Below, piece after piece: positions 1 to 8,421 of a stretch of DNA of 11,729 bases. Made by a program: the position numbers and the translations under genes. The DNA comes from Bacillota bacterium. GTDB taxonomy: Bacteria > Bacillota > Clostridia > Oscillospirales > Acutalibacteraceae. Position 1 is the stretch's first letter. Every line of letters begins with the position of its first letter. The DNA lies in assembly GCA_023391275.1 (NCBI GenBank), contig JAEWBE010000034.1, forward strand, positions 1 through 11,729. The letters are read 5' to 3'. The notes beneath the pieces were generated by a model. That model saw nothing but the letters and a program-made list of their open reading frames with translations. It did no database searches and had not been told where the DNA came from.

Positions 1-722
1 CGTCCCATTCCTAAAATGAGCGCCCCGGCATAATACGAAATTGTTAAAATAATTCCGACAGAAATGATTTTTAGTATTTCCGGAAAAACTGCCCTGAATT
101 TTTTTAACGGAGCAAACAAAATAGCGCGGCTATGATAGGAAGTATACAATAAAGAAATCGTTTTACAAATCAGAAAGGTTACGGCAAAAGGGCGAAAGGT
201 ATTCACGCCTTTTACCAGCAGCATTAAAATAGAAACTAAAAAAAGAACCTTATCGACGATAATGGAAAAGGAATAAATTTTCGTCTGATTCACAGCCTGA
301 AAAATAAAACCTAACACATCATTCGTATTACAAATAATCATTAGCAACGCCAACCAGCTAATGATAAACTGCCGCTGCACATCAAACCAAAAGACATGAG
401 AAAGAAGTGCAAGGCAGCAGGCAAGCAGCCCCTGGATACATACAAAAAACCAAATCTGGCTTCCCAGCATGGAATAATTTAAATCTCGAAAATTCTTTCC
501 TCCCAGTCTCAAATACATCCCGTCATTTAAGCCAAAACAAAGAATTCCAAGATAATTCGAATAAAAGAAAAAGAGCTGCCAATACCCGAATTGTTCAACT
601 CCCAATAATTTCGGGACAATAAAGGTCATTGCCATGCTAAGCAAAAGAGAGATGCTCTGTGCACAAAAGGCACAAATTAAACTATTAATGAAATGATGAA
701 CTTTTACGTTTGCTATAGTCAT
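1..722 (-). CDS. wzx: Wzx-type polysaccharide flippase, partial (3' end beyond window)
   Basis: The frame is open for 240 codons from the ATG at 722 to the left edge, with no stop in the window. The protein is very hydrophobic. It begins with a first membrane segment at about residues 15-40 (core SLLLSMAMTFIVPKLLG), followed by EQFGYWQLFFFYSNYLG and GLNDGMYLRLGG, a layout typical of the N-terminal part of Wzx/MATE-like polysaccharide exporters. At least five further hydrophobic segments follow. Members of this family flip undecaprenyl-diphosphate-linked repeat units to the outer face of the membrane. The start is fixed by an in-frame TAA directly upstream and by GAGG nine bases before the ATG. 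It lies 52 bases downstream of the GT2 gene in the same direction. About half of a usual 450-500 residue flippase is visible. Function is inferred from topology, motifs and neighbours; another multi-span transporter is less likely. Confidence 0.82.
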   Translation of the reverse strand, partial: MTIANVKVHHFINSLICAFCAQSISLLLSMAMTFIVPKLLGVEQFGYWQLFFFYSNYLGILCFGLNDGMYLRLGGKNFRDLNYSMLGSQIWFFVCIQGLLACCLALLSHVFWFDVQRQFIISWLALLMIICNTNDVLGFIFQAVNQTKIYSFSIIVDKVLFLVSILMLLVKGVNTFRPFAVTFLICKTISLLYTSYHSRAILFAPLKKFRAVFPEILKIISVGIILTISYYAGALILGMG

Positions 723-774
723 TTATATAATCCTCAAAACGCCCATACCAATTATTCTTCATCCTATTCGCGCG

Positions 775-1800
775 CTACATATATTTTGATTTTATAATGA
801 GTGGGAGATTCAGCACAGCATCCAGCTTTTGCATAAAATCGTGTGCGATTTTATGTACCCCTTTATGAAGAACGGGAGAGATACAGACTAATAAGTATTC
901 CAGCTTTAAGAAATGGGAAATACCATGATCATGGATATATCGCTCTATATTTCCCTTCAGGATTTGATGAACCGATTCATCAAATGAAGTGCGGTTTGAC
1001 GAATTAAATTCGATCCACTTAATATTGGCCTTGATGTATTTATTTTTTGCCCCGCTTATTTCCGGAATATTATAATCCTGATGCAGCTTTATGATTTTCT
1101 CCCACGCCGTTATTTCTGATAGACTTTTTTCCGAGACCTGAAGCGAATGGCTTAAACTGCATTTTCGATGAACGACATGGTAAAGCGGGTCAGATATGCA
1201 AACGACTAATTTGCTCCGTAAAAAAGCCTGCGTACTGAAAAGCGCATCTTCCCCAATATCGAGGGAAACGTCAAAACAAATGGTTTTAATCGTACCCGCT
1301 GCAAATAATCTGTTGCAGGAACCACATAATGCAGACTTGGATTGATAGCAATGTTTTAATGCAGAAGATGAGGTAAGAAGCCAAGGCGAGTGACGTTTAG
1401 TGCCTGTGAGATACCTTGCATCTTCTGTCTCCATCATGATGCCGCAGCATACGATGTCCGCATGATTTTCCTTAATTTTATGATATAAAATTTCATACAT
1501 TCTAAAATCAAGATAATCGTCGGAATCTACAAAGGAAATATATTGCCCGCTGGCTACTCTAAGCCCCGCGTTCCGTGCATCGGCGGCGCCGCCATTTTTT
1601 TGATGGATCACTTTAATCCGCTGGTCTTTTTTTTGAATTTCGTCACAAATCTGCGAACTCCGATCCGTTGACCCGTCATCCACCAGAATAATTTCAAGCT
1701 CATGATAAGTTTGGCACAGAACGCTTTCTATACATTTATTCAAATATCTTTCGGTGTTATAAATTGGTATTACAACGCTGATTAATGGTGGCTGATTCAT
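775..1800 (-). CDS. Family 2 glycosyltransferase (GT-A fold)
   Basis: A 341-residue protein opening with the GT2 nucleotide-sugar binding core ISVVIPIYNTERYL (residues 7-20), then VDDGSTD (40-46), NGGAADARNAG (about 69-79) and the metal-binding DSDD at 92-95. A GED triad at 183-185 is a candidate for the catalytic acidic position. Enzymes of this class use a nucleotide-diphospho sugar on the cytoplasmic face to extend the lipid-linked repeat unit; donor and linkage cannot be read from sequence. GGGAG seven bases before the ATG supports the start. It is separated from the polymerase gene upstream by 94 bases, and the flippase follows. The last codons encode IIKSKYM, resembling the KSKYIL end of the preceding polymerase. 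The family call is firm, the exact role unknown. Confidence 0.9.
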   Translation of the reverse strand: MNQPPLISVVIPIYNTERYLNKCIESVLCQTYHELEIILVDDGSTDRSSQICDEIQKKDQRIKVIHQKNGGAADARNAGLRVASGQYISFVDSDDYLDFRMYEILYHKIKENHADIVCCGIMMETEDARYLTGTKRHSPWLLTSSSALKHCYQSKSALCGSCNRLFAAGTIKTICFDVSLDIGEDALFSTQAFLRSKLVVCISDPLYHVVHRKCSLSHSLQVSEKSLSEITAWEKIIKLHQDYNIPEISGAKNKYIKANIKWIEFNSSNRTSFDESVHQILKGNIERYIHDHGISHFLKLEYLLVCISPVLHKGVHKIAHDFMQKLDAVLNLPLIIKSKYM

Positions 1801-1867
1801 ATTTTTCTCCCTGCTATTCGTTATTTTTTGAATATGAAATTCGACTGCTGATCATTATTTATTCATC

Positions 1868-1882
1868 CCGTTGGTACAACGG
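1868..1882 (-). other. Intercistronic hairpin after the polymerase gene
   Basis: A perfect 6-bp inverted repeat, CCGTTG / CAACGG, with a 3-base spacer lies 12 bases after the polymerase stop codon on the transcribed strand. No run of T follows it, so it is not a convincing intrinsic terminator. It may stabilise or punctuate the transcript between polymerase and GT2 gene, or be chance. Confidence 0.35.
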
Positions 1883-1894
1883 ACATTGAAATGC

Positions 1895-3040
1895 TTACAA
1901 AATATACTTTGACTTTAAGGCTTTCTGCGGCCCGCTCTCATTTTTTATTTCATTATAATTATTCAAAAAAAAGTCAAATAAAATGGGGCATAAAGATGAT
2001 TCGTGGCGGACAAAAGAGCCAAAATCAGGTTCAAATACTGCCGCGACCAAATAATATGCAAAGATGATGCAAAACTCCAGAATGTATTTCTCCCCTTCAC
2101 CGGACTCGCACATAGTTTTAATATTGCGCATATTTTTCCACAAGCTGCACGTAATGTACAGCTGGAATATAATAAACGGAATATATTTTATTCCTTTTCC
2201 CAACAACTCAAAAGGTAGAAAAACTCGAAATAAATTAATGACATAGTCTGTAATGAAAATTAAAATTGAACCATTCGTATCAACAAGATTCACAATATTT
2301 GTCACCGCATCAGTCGAATCCTGCCGGTTAATCGTGAGATGATCGCGCACCGTTGTCAATTCAATATAATTGTCATATGAGACAAACTGAAGAACATACA
2401 GACCTAAAACAAGTAATGTGGCATAAATAAGAATCGCTGACCGTAATTTCTGTTTTCCTTTCATATACCGACACAAGATAAGATAAATCATCAGGAACAA
2501 AGCGGCTACTAACAGATAATAAATGCGAAAAGCCAATGACTCAACCACAAACAGCAATACAAGCCATAAGACCTTGAAATTTTTAGGAATATTTTTTGCT
2601 GACAAAAATTGATAGGCAATGATAAATATGATGAATTGGAAAATATCCTTGCTGATACGGAAAACATAAATATTAAGCAAAGCGACAGTACAATAAATAA
2701 ACAATATTTTTTTGATTGCCAGATTTGTATATTTAAATAAAAACGCAAAGAGAAAAAGATTAAAGATAAAAGCAAACAGATAGCTCCAGGATTGTAAATC
2801 CTGAAAGTTGAAAAAATAATTTAAATATCTGAATAATTTTGCGGAAAACATATAGCTCGTGCTGCCATGTAACATTTTCCCTATCATCATATAGTAAATG
2901 TCGCGGGAATCATAAAAATACTTCTGCGGCATCTGGGGCAGAAGCACTATTTGGACGAACAGAGCGATCGGAAAAATCAAAAATAAGTAAAGAAGCTTTT
3001 GATATGGATTTTGCCGCACGAAGTGATTATCATGTGTCAT
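1895..3040 (-). CDS. wzy: Wzy/EpsG-like polysaccharide polymerase, multi-span membrane protein
   Basis: A 381-residue integral membrane protein with about ten hydrophobic segments, near residues 14-35, 85-103, 111-127, 130-147, 157-190 (one or two spans), 200-220, 257-280, 284-300, 317-337 and 345-360. A hydrophilic loop lies at about 221-256. Near the C terminus EPDFGSFVRHESSL has an Arg-His at the edge of a membrane segment, as often seen in EpsG/Wzy polymerases. Such proteins join flipped repeat units on the outer membrane face. The assignment rests on topology, size and being the only such gene visible beside a flippase; these proteins diverge too far for motif proof. The start overlaps the preceding GT4 gene by 11 bases. 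Its own ribosome site is weak (GAAG at six bases; GAGGAG is 16 bases away), which suggests translational coupling. Base composition is strikingly A+T rich. Confidence 0.75.
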   Translation of the reverse strand: MTHDNHFVRQNPYQKLLYLFLIFPIALFVQIVLLPQMPQKYFYDSRDIYYMMIGKMLHGSTSYMFSAKLFRYLNYFFNFQDLQSWSYLFAFIFNLFLFAFLFKYTNLAIKKILFIYCTVALLNIYVFRISKDIFQFIIFIIAYQFLSAKNIPKNFKVLWLVLLFVVESLAFRIYYLLVAALFLMIYLILCRYMKGKQKLRSAILIYATLLVLGLYVLQFVSYDNYIELTTVRDHLTINRQDSTDAVTNIVNLVDTNGSILIFITDYVINLFRVFLPFELLGKGIKYIPFIIFQLYITCSLWKNMRNIKTMCESGEGEKYILEFCIIFAYYLVAAVFEPDFGSFVRHESSLCPILFDFFLNNYNEIKNESGPQKALKSKYIL

Positions 3041-4145
3041 AGCACTTCAAATAAAACTCCTCTAATTTTTTTGCAGAATCTCTGACATCGTACCCTGCAT
3101 TTTGAATTTGTGTAAATGTATTTTTTCGTTCATAGCCGTTCTTAAACCGCAGCAATTGATCAGCCCATTCTTTCGGATGTGCGGAAAGCGGTAATGCTTC
3201 TATCAAATCGGTGATAAAAGCTTCCCGGGGAATTGCATCCGACACCAGACACCGCAGGCCCGCCGCCTGCGCTTCAATTGCAGCAATTCCCAGTCCTTCA
3301 TAAAGGGAAGGCAGTATAAATACATCCATCGCCTGCATCAATTCGGGAACATCCGAACGAACGCCGGTTAAAATCACAAAATTCCGCAGATTAAGCTGCA
3401 GAATTTTTTTTTCAATTTCCGGGCGCAGTTCTCCATCGCCAATCAGCAAAAGCACTGCAGCGCTGTTTTGATCATGTATCTCTTTAAAAGCATCAATCAA
3501 AAACAGATGATTTTTGGGGTACTCAAACCTGCCAACATGCCCTATAACAAACTGATCATTCAGATTCAGTTCCGCGCGTTTTGCTTTTCGTACGACTGGA
3601 TTGTAGGAATATTTTGAAATATCAATTGCATTCTGAATGATTTGAAAGCTGTCCTTTTTAACAGCCTTTCTTCCGTACATCCACTCGCCCGCTTTTTGAG
3701 AACACGCAAAAAGATGGTCCGAGCTGTAACGAACGGGATACTGCATCATGTTCTTAATAAGACCCGGCAACCCCGCGCCATTCGAAGTGCTGTGGCTGTG
3801 CGCAATGGTGATCAGTCCGAATCTTTTTGCGATTCTTAAATAAATCGCAGCCGTGCTCCTGACATGGCCGTGGATAATTTTATACTCCGCATGCTCCTGA
3901 AAAAAACAATCCCATGCTTTGACATATTGGAAATAATTTTTCCCGTTAAACCGGGGAACCGAATAGACTTTCCCGCCAAACGCTTCAATTTCCCGGCTGT
4001 AATCGCACGGCCCCGGGCAGTGTATGACAAAATCAAACTGAACTTTATTCCGATCAAAATTCCTGTATAAATTCATTACCATAGTTTCCGCTCCGCCACG
4101 ATTTAAAGCGCCAAAAACATGTAAAATTCGAATTGGATCTGACAT
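3030..4145 (-). CDS. Family 4 glycosyltransferase, EpsF-like
   Basis: A 371-residue GT-B protein. The N-terminal domain opens with IRILHVFGALNRGGAET (residues 5-21), the glycine-rich loop typical of EpsF-like GT4 enzymes. IHGHVRSTAA (about 91-100) and IAHSHST (114-120) follow. The C-terminal donor domain starts around VIGHVGRFEYPKN, with the expected Arg206 and Lys211, then IGDGELRPEIE and the EX7E motif (Glu283 and Glu291) in LYEGLGIAAIEAQAAG. The family transfers sugars from nucleotide donors with retention of configuration, here presumably to the lipid-linked repeat unit. Its ATG shares one base with the epimerase stop codon (TGATG), a coupled arrangement, and its 3' end overlaps the polymerase gene. 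Family is firm; sugar and linkage are unknown. Confidence 0.92.
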   Translation of the reverse strand: MSDPIRILHVFGALNRGGAETMVMNLYRNFDRNKVQFDFVIHCPGPCDYSREIEAFGGKVYSVPRFNGKNYFQYVKAWDCFFQEHAEYKIIHGHVRSTAAIYLRIAKRFGLITIAHSHSTSNGAGLPGLIKNMMQYPVRYSSDHLFACSQKAGEWMYGRKAVKKDSFQIIQNAIDISKYSYNPVVRKAKRAELNLNDQFVIGHVGRFEYPKNHLFLIDAFKEIHDQNSAAVLLLIGDGELRPEIEKKILQLNLRNFVILTGVRSDVPELMQAMDVFILPSLYEGLGIAAIEAQAAGLRCLVSDAIPREAFITDLIEALPLSAHPKEWADQLLRFKNGYERKNTFTQIQNAGYDVRDSAKKLEEFYLKCYDT

Positions 4146-5146
4146 CAGAAATTCTCCTTATACCATTCCCAAAATTTTTCCAGACCGGTTTCGACAGGTG
4201 TTTCCGGCTTAAAACCGACGTCATTGATTAAATCCGTAACATCCGCGCAGGTTTGATACACGTCCCCGGGCTGCATGGGCAGGAATTCCTTTTTCACTTC
4301 TTTGCCGATGCATTTGCCCAATGTTTCAATAAAATACATCAGTGTGACCGGTTTGTTGTTTCCGATATTGTAAATCTTGTATCGCACACTGTTTTCATCC
4401 GGCCCCGGCGGGTTGCAGAGCAGTCTTGACACTCCTTCGATAATATCGTCAATATAAGTGAAATCACGGTACATATCCCCGTTGTTAAAAATTTTGATCG
4501 GTTCGCCGGCTATGATTTTCTTTGTAAATGAAAAATATGCCATATCCGGCCGCCCAAACGGACCATAAACCGTAAAGAAACGCAGCCCGGTAGCCGGAAT
4601 CCCGTACAAATGGCTGTATGCGTATGCCAGGAGTTCATTCGACTTTTTCGTCGCAGCGTACAGGCTGACGGGGTTATCTGCCTTGTCCTGCGTGGAAAAC
4701 GGCACTTTCTTATTTGCACCGTAAACAGAACTGGAGGAAGCATAAACCAGATGTTTGATGCCGTAGTGTCTGCATGCCTCCAAAACATTGAAAAATCCCA
4801 CAAGATTGGACTGAATGTATGCGTCGGGATTTTCGATGCTGTAACGTACGCCTGCCTGCGCCCCCAAATTCACAACGATATCGGGATGGAACTGCTCAAA
4901 TAATGCGACGACCTCCGTTTTAACCGCCAAATCTCCTTTTATGAACAGGTAACCGGAATAGGTATTAAGAATATCCAAACGTTTTTTCTTAAGGCTGACA
5001 TCATAATAATTGTTCAAGTTATCAAACCCGATTACCCGGCACCCGGCATTCAGCAGCCGCTGGGAAAGATGGAATCCGATAAATCCCGCTCCGCCCGTAA
5101 TCAAGTATATAAGGCCGGTTTCCAGTTCCCGATATCCTTCAATCAT
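4145..5146 (-). CDS. UDP-glucuronate 4-epimerase (NAD-dependent, extended SDR)
   Basis: A 333-residue NAD-dependent epimerase. The Rossmann glycine motif GGAGFIG lies at 18-24, followed by DNLNNYYDVSLKKKRL, a signature of UDP-glucuronate 4-epimerases rather than GalE. AGVRYSIENP (98-107) is also characteristic. Catalytic residues are the Ser cluster at 137-140 in YASSSSVYG and Tyr163/Lys167 in YAATK. The reaction interconverts UDP-glucuronate and UDP-galacturonate in the cytoplasm. It directly follows the UDP-glucose dehydrogenase gene that would make its substrate, with nine bases between stop and start; its AGGAG sits over the upstream stop codon. The N terminus carries about ten residues before the first beta strand, but the well-placed ribosome site supports the ATG at 5146. 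Substrate assignment is by motif and context; other UDP-hexuronate epimerases remain possible. Confidence 0.9.
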   Translation of the reverse strand: MIEGYRELETGLIYLITGGAGFIGFHLSQRLLNAGCRVIGFDNLNNYYDVSLKKKRLDILNTYSGYLFIKGDLAVKTEVVALFEQFHPDIVVNLGAQAGVRYSIENPDAYIQSNLVGFFNVLEACRHYGIKHLVYASSSSVYGANKKVPFSTQDKADNPVSLYAATKKSNELLAYAYSHLYGIPATGLRFFTVYGPFGRPDMAYFSFTKKIIAGEPIKIFNNGDMYRDFTYIDDIIEGVSRLLCNPPGPDENSVRYKIYNIGNNKPVTLMYFIETLGKCIGKEVKKEFLPMQPGDVYQTCADVTDLINDVGFKPETPVETGLEKFWEWYKENF

Positions 5147-5155
5147 ATTATTCTC

Positions 5156-6481
5156 CTATCTGCCGACCGCGTAATAAGAAAATCCCAGCTCTTCCATCGC
5201 TTTTCTGTTATAGATATTCCTCAGATCAAAAAAATACCGGTCTTTTAACAACGGAAGCATACGGCCGAAGTCCAGAGTTCTGAACTGATTCCATTCGGTT
5301 ATCAGCACAATGGCATCGCTGCTTTTCACTGCGTCATACTCGTTTTCGCAAAAGCAAATATGGTCTGAAATGGTTCGAAAGCGCCATTTGCTTTCCGTTT
5401 CGCCCGCTGGGTCGTATATTTTGATTTCCGCGCCGTGCTCCACCAGTTCTGGAATGATAACCAGAGCCGGCGCTTCCCGCATATCGTCCGTATTCGGTTT
5501 AAAGGTAATCCCAAGGAAGGCGATTGTCTTCCCGTGCAGATAACCGCCAAAAGCGTTCAGGACTTTATCGGCCATTCTCTGCTTCTGCCGTTCATTGCCC
5601 ACAATTGCAGTCTCAACCAATGAAATTATTTCCCCGCAATCCCTCGCTGTTTTTGCAAGGGCCTTTGTATCTTTCGGAAAACAGCTCCCGCCATATCCAG
5701 GCCCGGCGTGCAGGAATTTTGAACCGATACGGCCGTCCTTTCCCATTGCAACAGCAACCTGATTGACGTCGGCACCCACCTTTTCACAAAGATTGGCGAT
5801 CTCGTTGATATATGTAATCTTTACCGCAAGAAAAGCGTTGGCCGCGTATTTAATGAGCTCTGCAGTTTCAGGATTTGTCTGTACAAAAGGCGTTTCGTTC
5901 AGATATAAGACTTTATAAACTTCTTTCATGATTTCGGCTGCTTTTTCACTTTCTGTCCCTATGACCACCCGGTCAGGGTGCAGAAAGTCATAAACAGCGG
6001 AACCCTCCCGCAGAAACTCAGGGTTAGAGACCACATCAAATTCAAAGTCCACGCCCCGTTTATTCAGAATTGACTGTATTACCGACGCAACCTTTTTTGC
6101 AGTGCCGACCGGCACGGTGGATTTGTCAACAATGACCTTATAGCCATTCATATAATCAGCTATGCTTTCAGCAACATTCAGAACATATTGCATATCCGCA
6201 CTGCCGTCATCGTTTGGCGGTGTGCCTACGGCAATAAAAATAACATCACTGTTTTCAATTGCGCTGATTATGTCGGTAGAAAAACGCAGTCTTTTGTCTT
6301 TTCTGTTTTTATTTACAAACTTATCCAGATCAGGCTCGAAGATTGGAACTATTCCTTGATTTAACTTGTCAATTTTATCCTTATCAATATCCACGCAGAT
6401 GATATCGTGGCCGAAGTCCGACAGAAGCGTTCCTGAAACCAATCCGACATATCCGGTTCCGATTACCGCAATTTTTGACAC
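5156..6481 (-). CDS. ugd: UDP-glucose 6-dehydrogenase
   Basis: A 441-residue enzyme of the UDP-glucose/GDP-mannose dehydrogenase family, which oxidises UDP-glucose to UDP-glucuronate with two NAD+. Features in order: GTGYVG near residues 8-13, the acidic end of the second strand in CVDID, VGTPPNDDGSAD, STVPVGT, and NPEFLREGSA. The central helix is ELIKYAANAFLAVKITYINE, and the catalytic cysteine is about residue 267 in GPGYGGSCFPKD. The C-terminal UDP-binding part contains LGITFKPNTDDMREAPAL. I chose the GTG at 6481: GGGAGG lies seven bases upstream and the protein then begins SKIAVIGTGYVG, as in the family. A start five codons earlier would lie over that ribosome site. The gene sits 27 bases after a GT4 gene and just before the matching epimerase. 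GDP-mannose dehydrogenase is unlikely given the epimerase beside it. Confidence 0.95.
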   Translation of the reverse strand: MSKIAVIGTGYVGLVSGTLLSDFGHDIICVDIDKDKIDKLNQGIVPIFEPDLDKFVNKNRKDKRLRFSTDIISAIENSDVIFIAVGTPPNDDGSADMQYVLNVAESIADYMNGYKVIVDKSTVPVGTAKKVASVIQSILNKRGVDFEFDVVSNPEFLREGSAVYDFLHPDRVVIGTESEKAAEIMKEVYKVLYLNETPFVQTNPETAELIKYAANAFLAVKITYINEIANLCEKVGADVNQVAVAMGKDGRIGSKFLHAGPGYGGSCFPKDTKALAKTARDCGEIISLVETAIVGNERQKQRMADKVLNAFGGYLHGKTIAFLGITFKPNTDDMREAPALVIIPELVEHGAEIKIYDPAGETESKWRFRTISDHICFCENEYDAVKSSDAIVLITEWNQFRTLDFGRMLPLLKDRYFFDLRNIYNRKAMEELGFSYYAVGR

Positions 6482-6508
6482 GAAAAGCCCTCCCAAAAGA
6501 ATTTATAT

Positions 6509-7615
6509 TCAAAGGTTCATATTTTCAGCTATAGCTTGATTAACATGCTTAACATCAAATTTTTCGCTGCAATATTTGCGGCTTTCCATGCCCATTTGAG
6601 AAGCCTGATCATAATTCTCAATAAACCATAGCATCTTCTGCTCTAATTCTTCTGCGTTTTTCGGGCTGACCATAAATCCATTTACGCCCTCTTTTACGGT
6701 CTCCCTGCAGCCAATCGCGCTGGTTGTCAGAATCGGCCTTCCCATAGCCATCGCTTCCAGAACAGCGTGCGGCACGCCTTCCCTGTGGTAGGACGGCAGA
6801 ACAAATATGGAGCAACCTTCTATATAAGGACGGACATCTTTTACTTTGCCATGATAAAAAATGTCTTCATCACGAATATACTGCTCCAGTTCGTCCTTGG
6901 AAATGGAAGTGGGGTTCTCGTCATAGCCGCCAACCACATGGAATTCGACTTCGGGATGTTTTTGCCGAATGCGTTTTGCTGCTTCGCAGTACTCGAGAAT
7001 CCCTTTCACTTTCAGCAGCCGGGCACAAAAAAGGAAAACCGGTCTGTCTGGAAGGGGAGCAGATGAGAACTTTTCCAGATTCACCCCGGACCCGTAAATT
7101 TGTATGCACTTTTCCTTTCTGATCAGCTTTGCATCCACAAACTCCTGCAAATCGTCGGGATTCTGAAAAAAGACTTTGTTGCACCAGCCAAGCGAACGCC
7201 GGTACATGTGTTGAATCATCATCCGGATTAATCTGGCCTTGCTGTTTTCACCTGAAAAAACAAACCCCGCACCCGGAATCATCGCATAAAGGCTGCCGAC
7301 CTTTTCTTTATGCGCGGCATAAATACTGTAAATGACGGGCTTTAAATTATAAGCAAAAACAATATCCGGTTTCTCGTGTTTCAGATACTTTTTATATTCC
7401 CGGATCAGTTTAAAATCATTGAACGGATTAGTTCCGGTTCGGTTATATTTCAGTTCCACACAATCAACGTTTTTCAGTTTTTTCAGTTCGTCCAAGTACT
7501 CATGATCCGGAACCAAAATGAACAAGTGATGTCCTTTTGACAAAAAATCCAAAAGCATATCCAAACGGAAATGCATCAAAGTAAAAGTATCATTTGCCGC
7601 AATTGCAATCTTCAC
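6509..7615 (-). CDS. Family 4 glycosyltransferase
   Basis: A 368-residue GT-B glycosyltransferase. The N-terminal domain has KIAIAANDTFTLMHFR, then KPDIVFAYNLKPVIYS, which resembles acceptor domains of PglA-like enzymes acting on undecaprenyl-diphosphate sugars, and MIPGAGFVFSG. The C-terminal domain contains FLFCARLLKVKG with Arg199 and Lys204, and the EX7E motif (Glu279 and Glu287) in HREGVPHAVLEAMAMG. It probably adds the second or a later sugar to the lipid-linked product of the adjacent initiating transferase. I place the start at the GTG at 7615, with AAGGA nine bases upstream and a protein starting directly at the first beta strand. A TTG nine codons earlier (7642) would add KQFKGCGAV and lacks good support. 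Donor sugar is unknown. Confidence 0.9.
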   Translation of the reverse strand: MKIAIAANDTFTLMHFRLDMLLDFLSKGHHLFILVPDHEYLDELKKLKNVDCVELKYNRTGTNPFNDFKLIREYKKYLKHEKPDIVFAYNLKPVIYSIYAAHKEKVGSLYAMIPGAGFVFSGENSKARLIRMMIQHMYRRSLGWCNKVFFQNPDDLQEFVDAKLIRKEKCIQIYGSGVNLEKFSSAPLPDRPVFLFCARLLKVKGILEYCEAAKRIRQKHPEVEFHVVGGYDENPTSISKDELEQYIRDEDIFYHGKVKDVRPYIEGCSIFVLPSYHREGVPHAVLEAMAMGRPILTTSAIGCRETVKEGVNGFMVSPKNAEELEQKMLWFIENYDQASQMGMESRKYCSEKFDVKHVNQAIAENMNL

Positions 7616-7659
7616 AGCTCCACATCCTTTGAATTGCTTCAATCCACAAAACTAAAAAA

Positions 7660-8376
7660 TCAATATGCTCCCCGCCCGAACAACACTGCCGGAACCGTTT
7701 TTAGAATGGTTTTAAAGTCCGTCCAAATGCTGCTTTCTTTTATGTATTTCAGGTCCAGGCCGACCCACTCATCAAATGATATGTTACTTCTTCCGCTGAT
7801 CTGCCAATAGCAGGTTAGCCCCGGGGTAACGTTCAGGCGCTGCATCTGGTACGCCGTATACTTTTCCACTTCGTTCAGAAGGGGAGGCCGGGGGCCGACA
7901 ATGCTCATTTCCCCTTTAATAATATTAATTAACTGAGGTAACTCATCAATACTTGTTTTTCGTAAAATATGTCCTATTTTTGTTACTCTGGGATCGTTGG
8001 ATATTTTGAACACAGGCCCGTCTTTTTCATTCAAGTCCAGCAGATCTTTCAGCTTTTCGTCAGCATCCACACACATACTTCTGAATTTATACATTTTAAA
8101 AGATTTTCCGTTTTTTCCTGCGCGCGGCTGCGAATAGATAACTGGGCCTCTTGAATCCAGTTTAATGGCGATTGCGGTTAGTAAAGAAACCGGAGATAAA
8201 ACAATGATTGCTATAATGGAAAACACAAGATCAAAAAAACGTTTCAAAAATAAATAGCAGTATCTTTTTTTATTTTCCGCCACTATAAATGAAAGGGCAA
8301 AGTCCTCCCCATCTTCAATTTCGATCTCATTATCGTAAGCGAGATTGCCTTGGGAATATTGCTCCGGAGTTTGCAT
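7660..8376 (-). CDS. Initiating phosphoglycosyltransferase (bacterial sugar transferase, PglC/WbaP core)
   Basis: A 238-residue monotopic phosphoglycosyltransferase. After an acidic N-terminal stretch of about 38 residues comes KRFFDLVFS at 45-53, with the re-entrant membrane helix to about residue 72. GPVIYSQPRAGKNGKSFKMY and KFRSM follow. The catalytic Asp144-Glu145 pair lies in SIDELPQL, then MSIVGPRPPLL, and the C-terminal PGLTCYWQISGRS. The family moves a sugar phosphate from a UDP-sugar to undecaprenyl phosphate, the first committed step of repeat-unit assembly. The length matches short EpsL/CpsE-type enzymes lacking the large multi-span N-terminal part of WbaP. A GGGGGAG ribosome site stands eight bases before the ATG. 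It follows the LCP gene by 45 bases. The UDP-sugar cannot be read from sequence. Confidence 0.94.
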   Translation of the reverse strand: MQTPEQYSQGNLAYDNEIEIEDGEDFALSFIVAENKKRYCYLFLKRFFDLVFSIIAIIVLSPVSLLTAIAIKLDSRGPVIYSQPRAGKNGKSFKMYKFRSMCVDADEKLKDLLDLNEKDGPVFKISNDPRVTKIGHILRKTSIDELPQLINIIKGEMSIVGPRPPLLNEVEKYTAYQMQRLNVTPGLTCYWQISGRSNISFDEWVGLDLKYIKESSIWTDFKTILKTVPAVLFGRGAY

Positions 8377-8421
8377 AACAACTCCCCCCAGCTATTCGGC
8401 ATCAAAAGTTCTTCGATAGGG

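Noticed and set aside
407..622. Plus-strand open frame of 71 codons near the left edge
   Set aside because: It is antisense to the partial flippase frame, which is open for 240 codons and has a proper ribosome site and membrane topology.
685..762. A 25-codon frame starting ATG at 762 and overlapping the flippase start
   Set aside because: Its only AGG is directly against the ATG, so there is no usable ribosome site, and the peptide is not recognisable.
7629..7642. Inverted repeat TTGAA-GCAA-TTCAA just upstream of the first GT4 gene's ribosome site
   Set aside because: The five-pair stem is nearly all A-T and is likely to occur by chance; too weak to call a regulatory hairpin.
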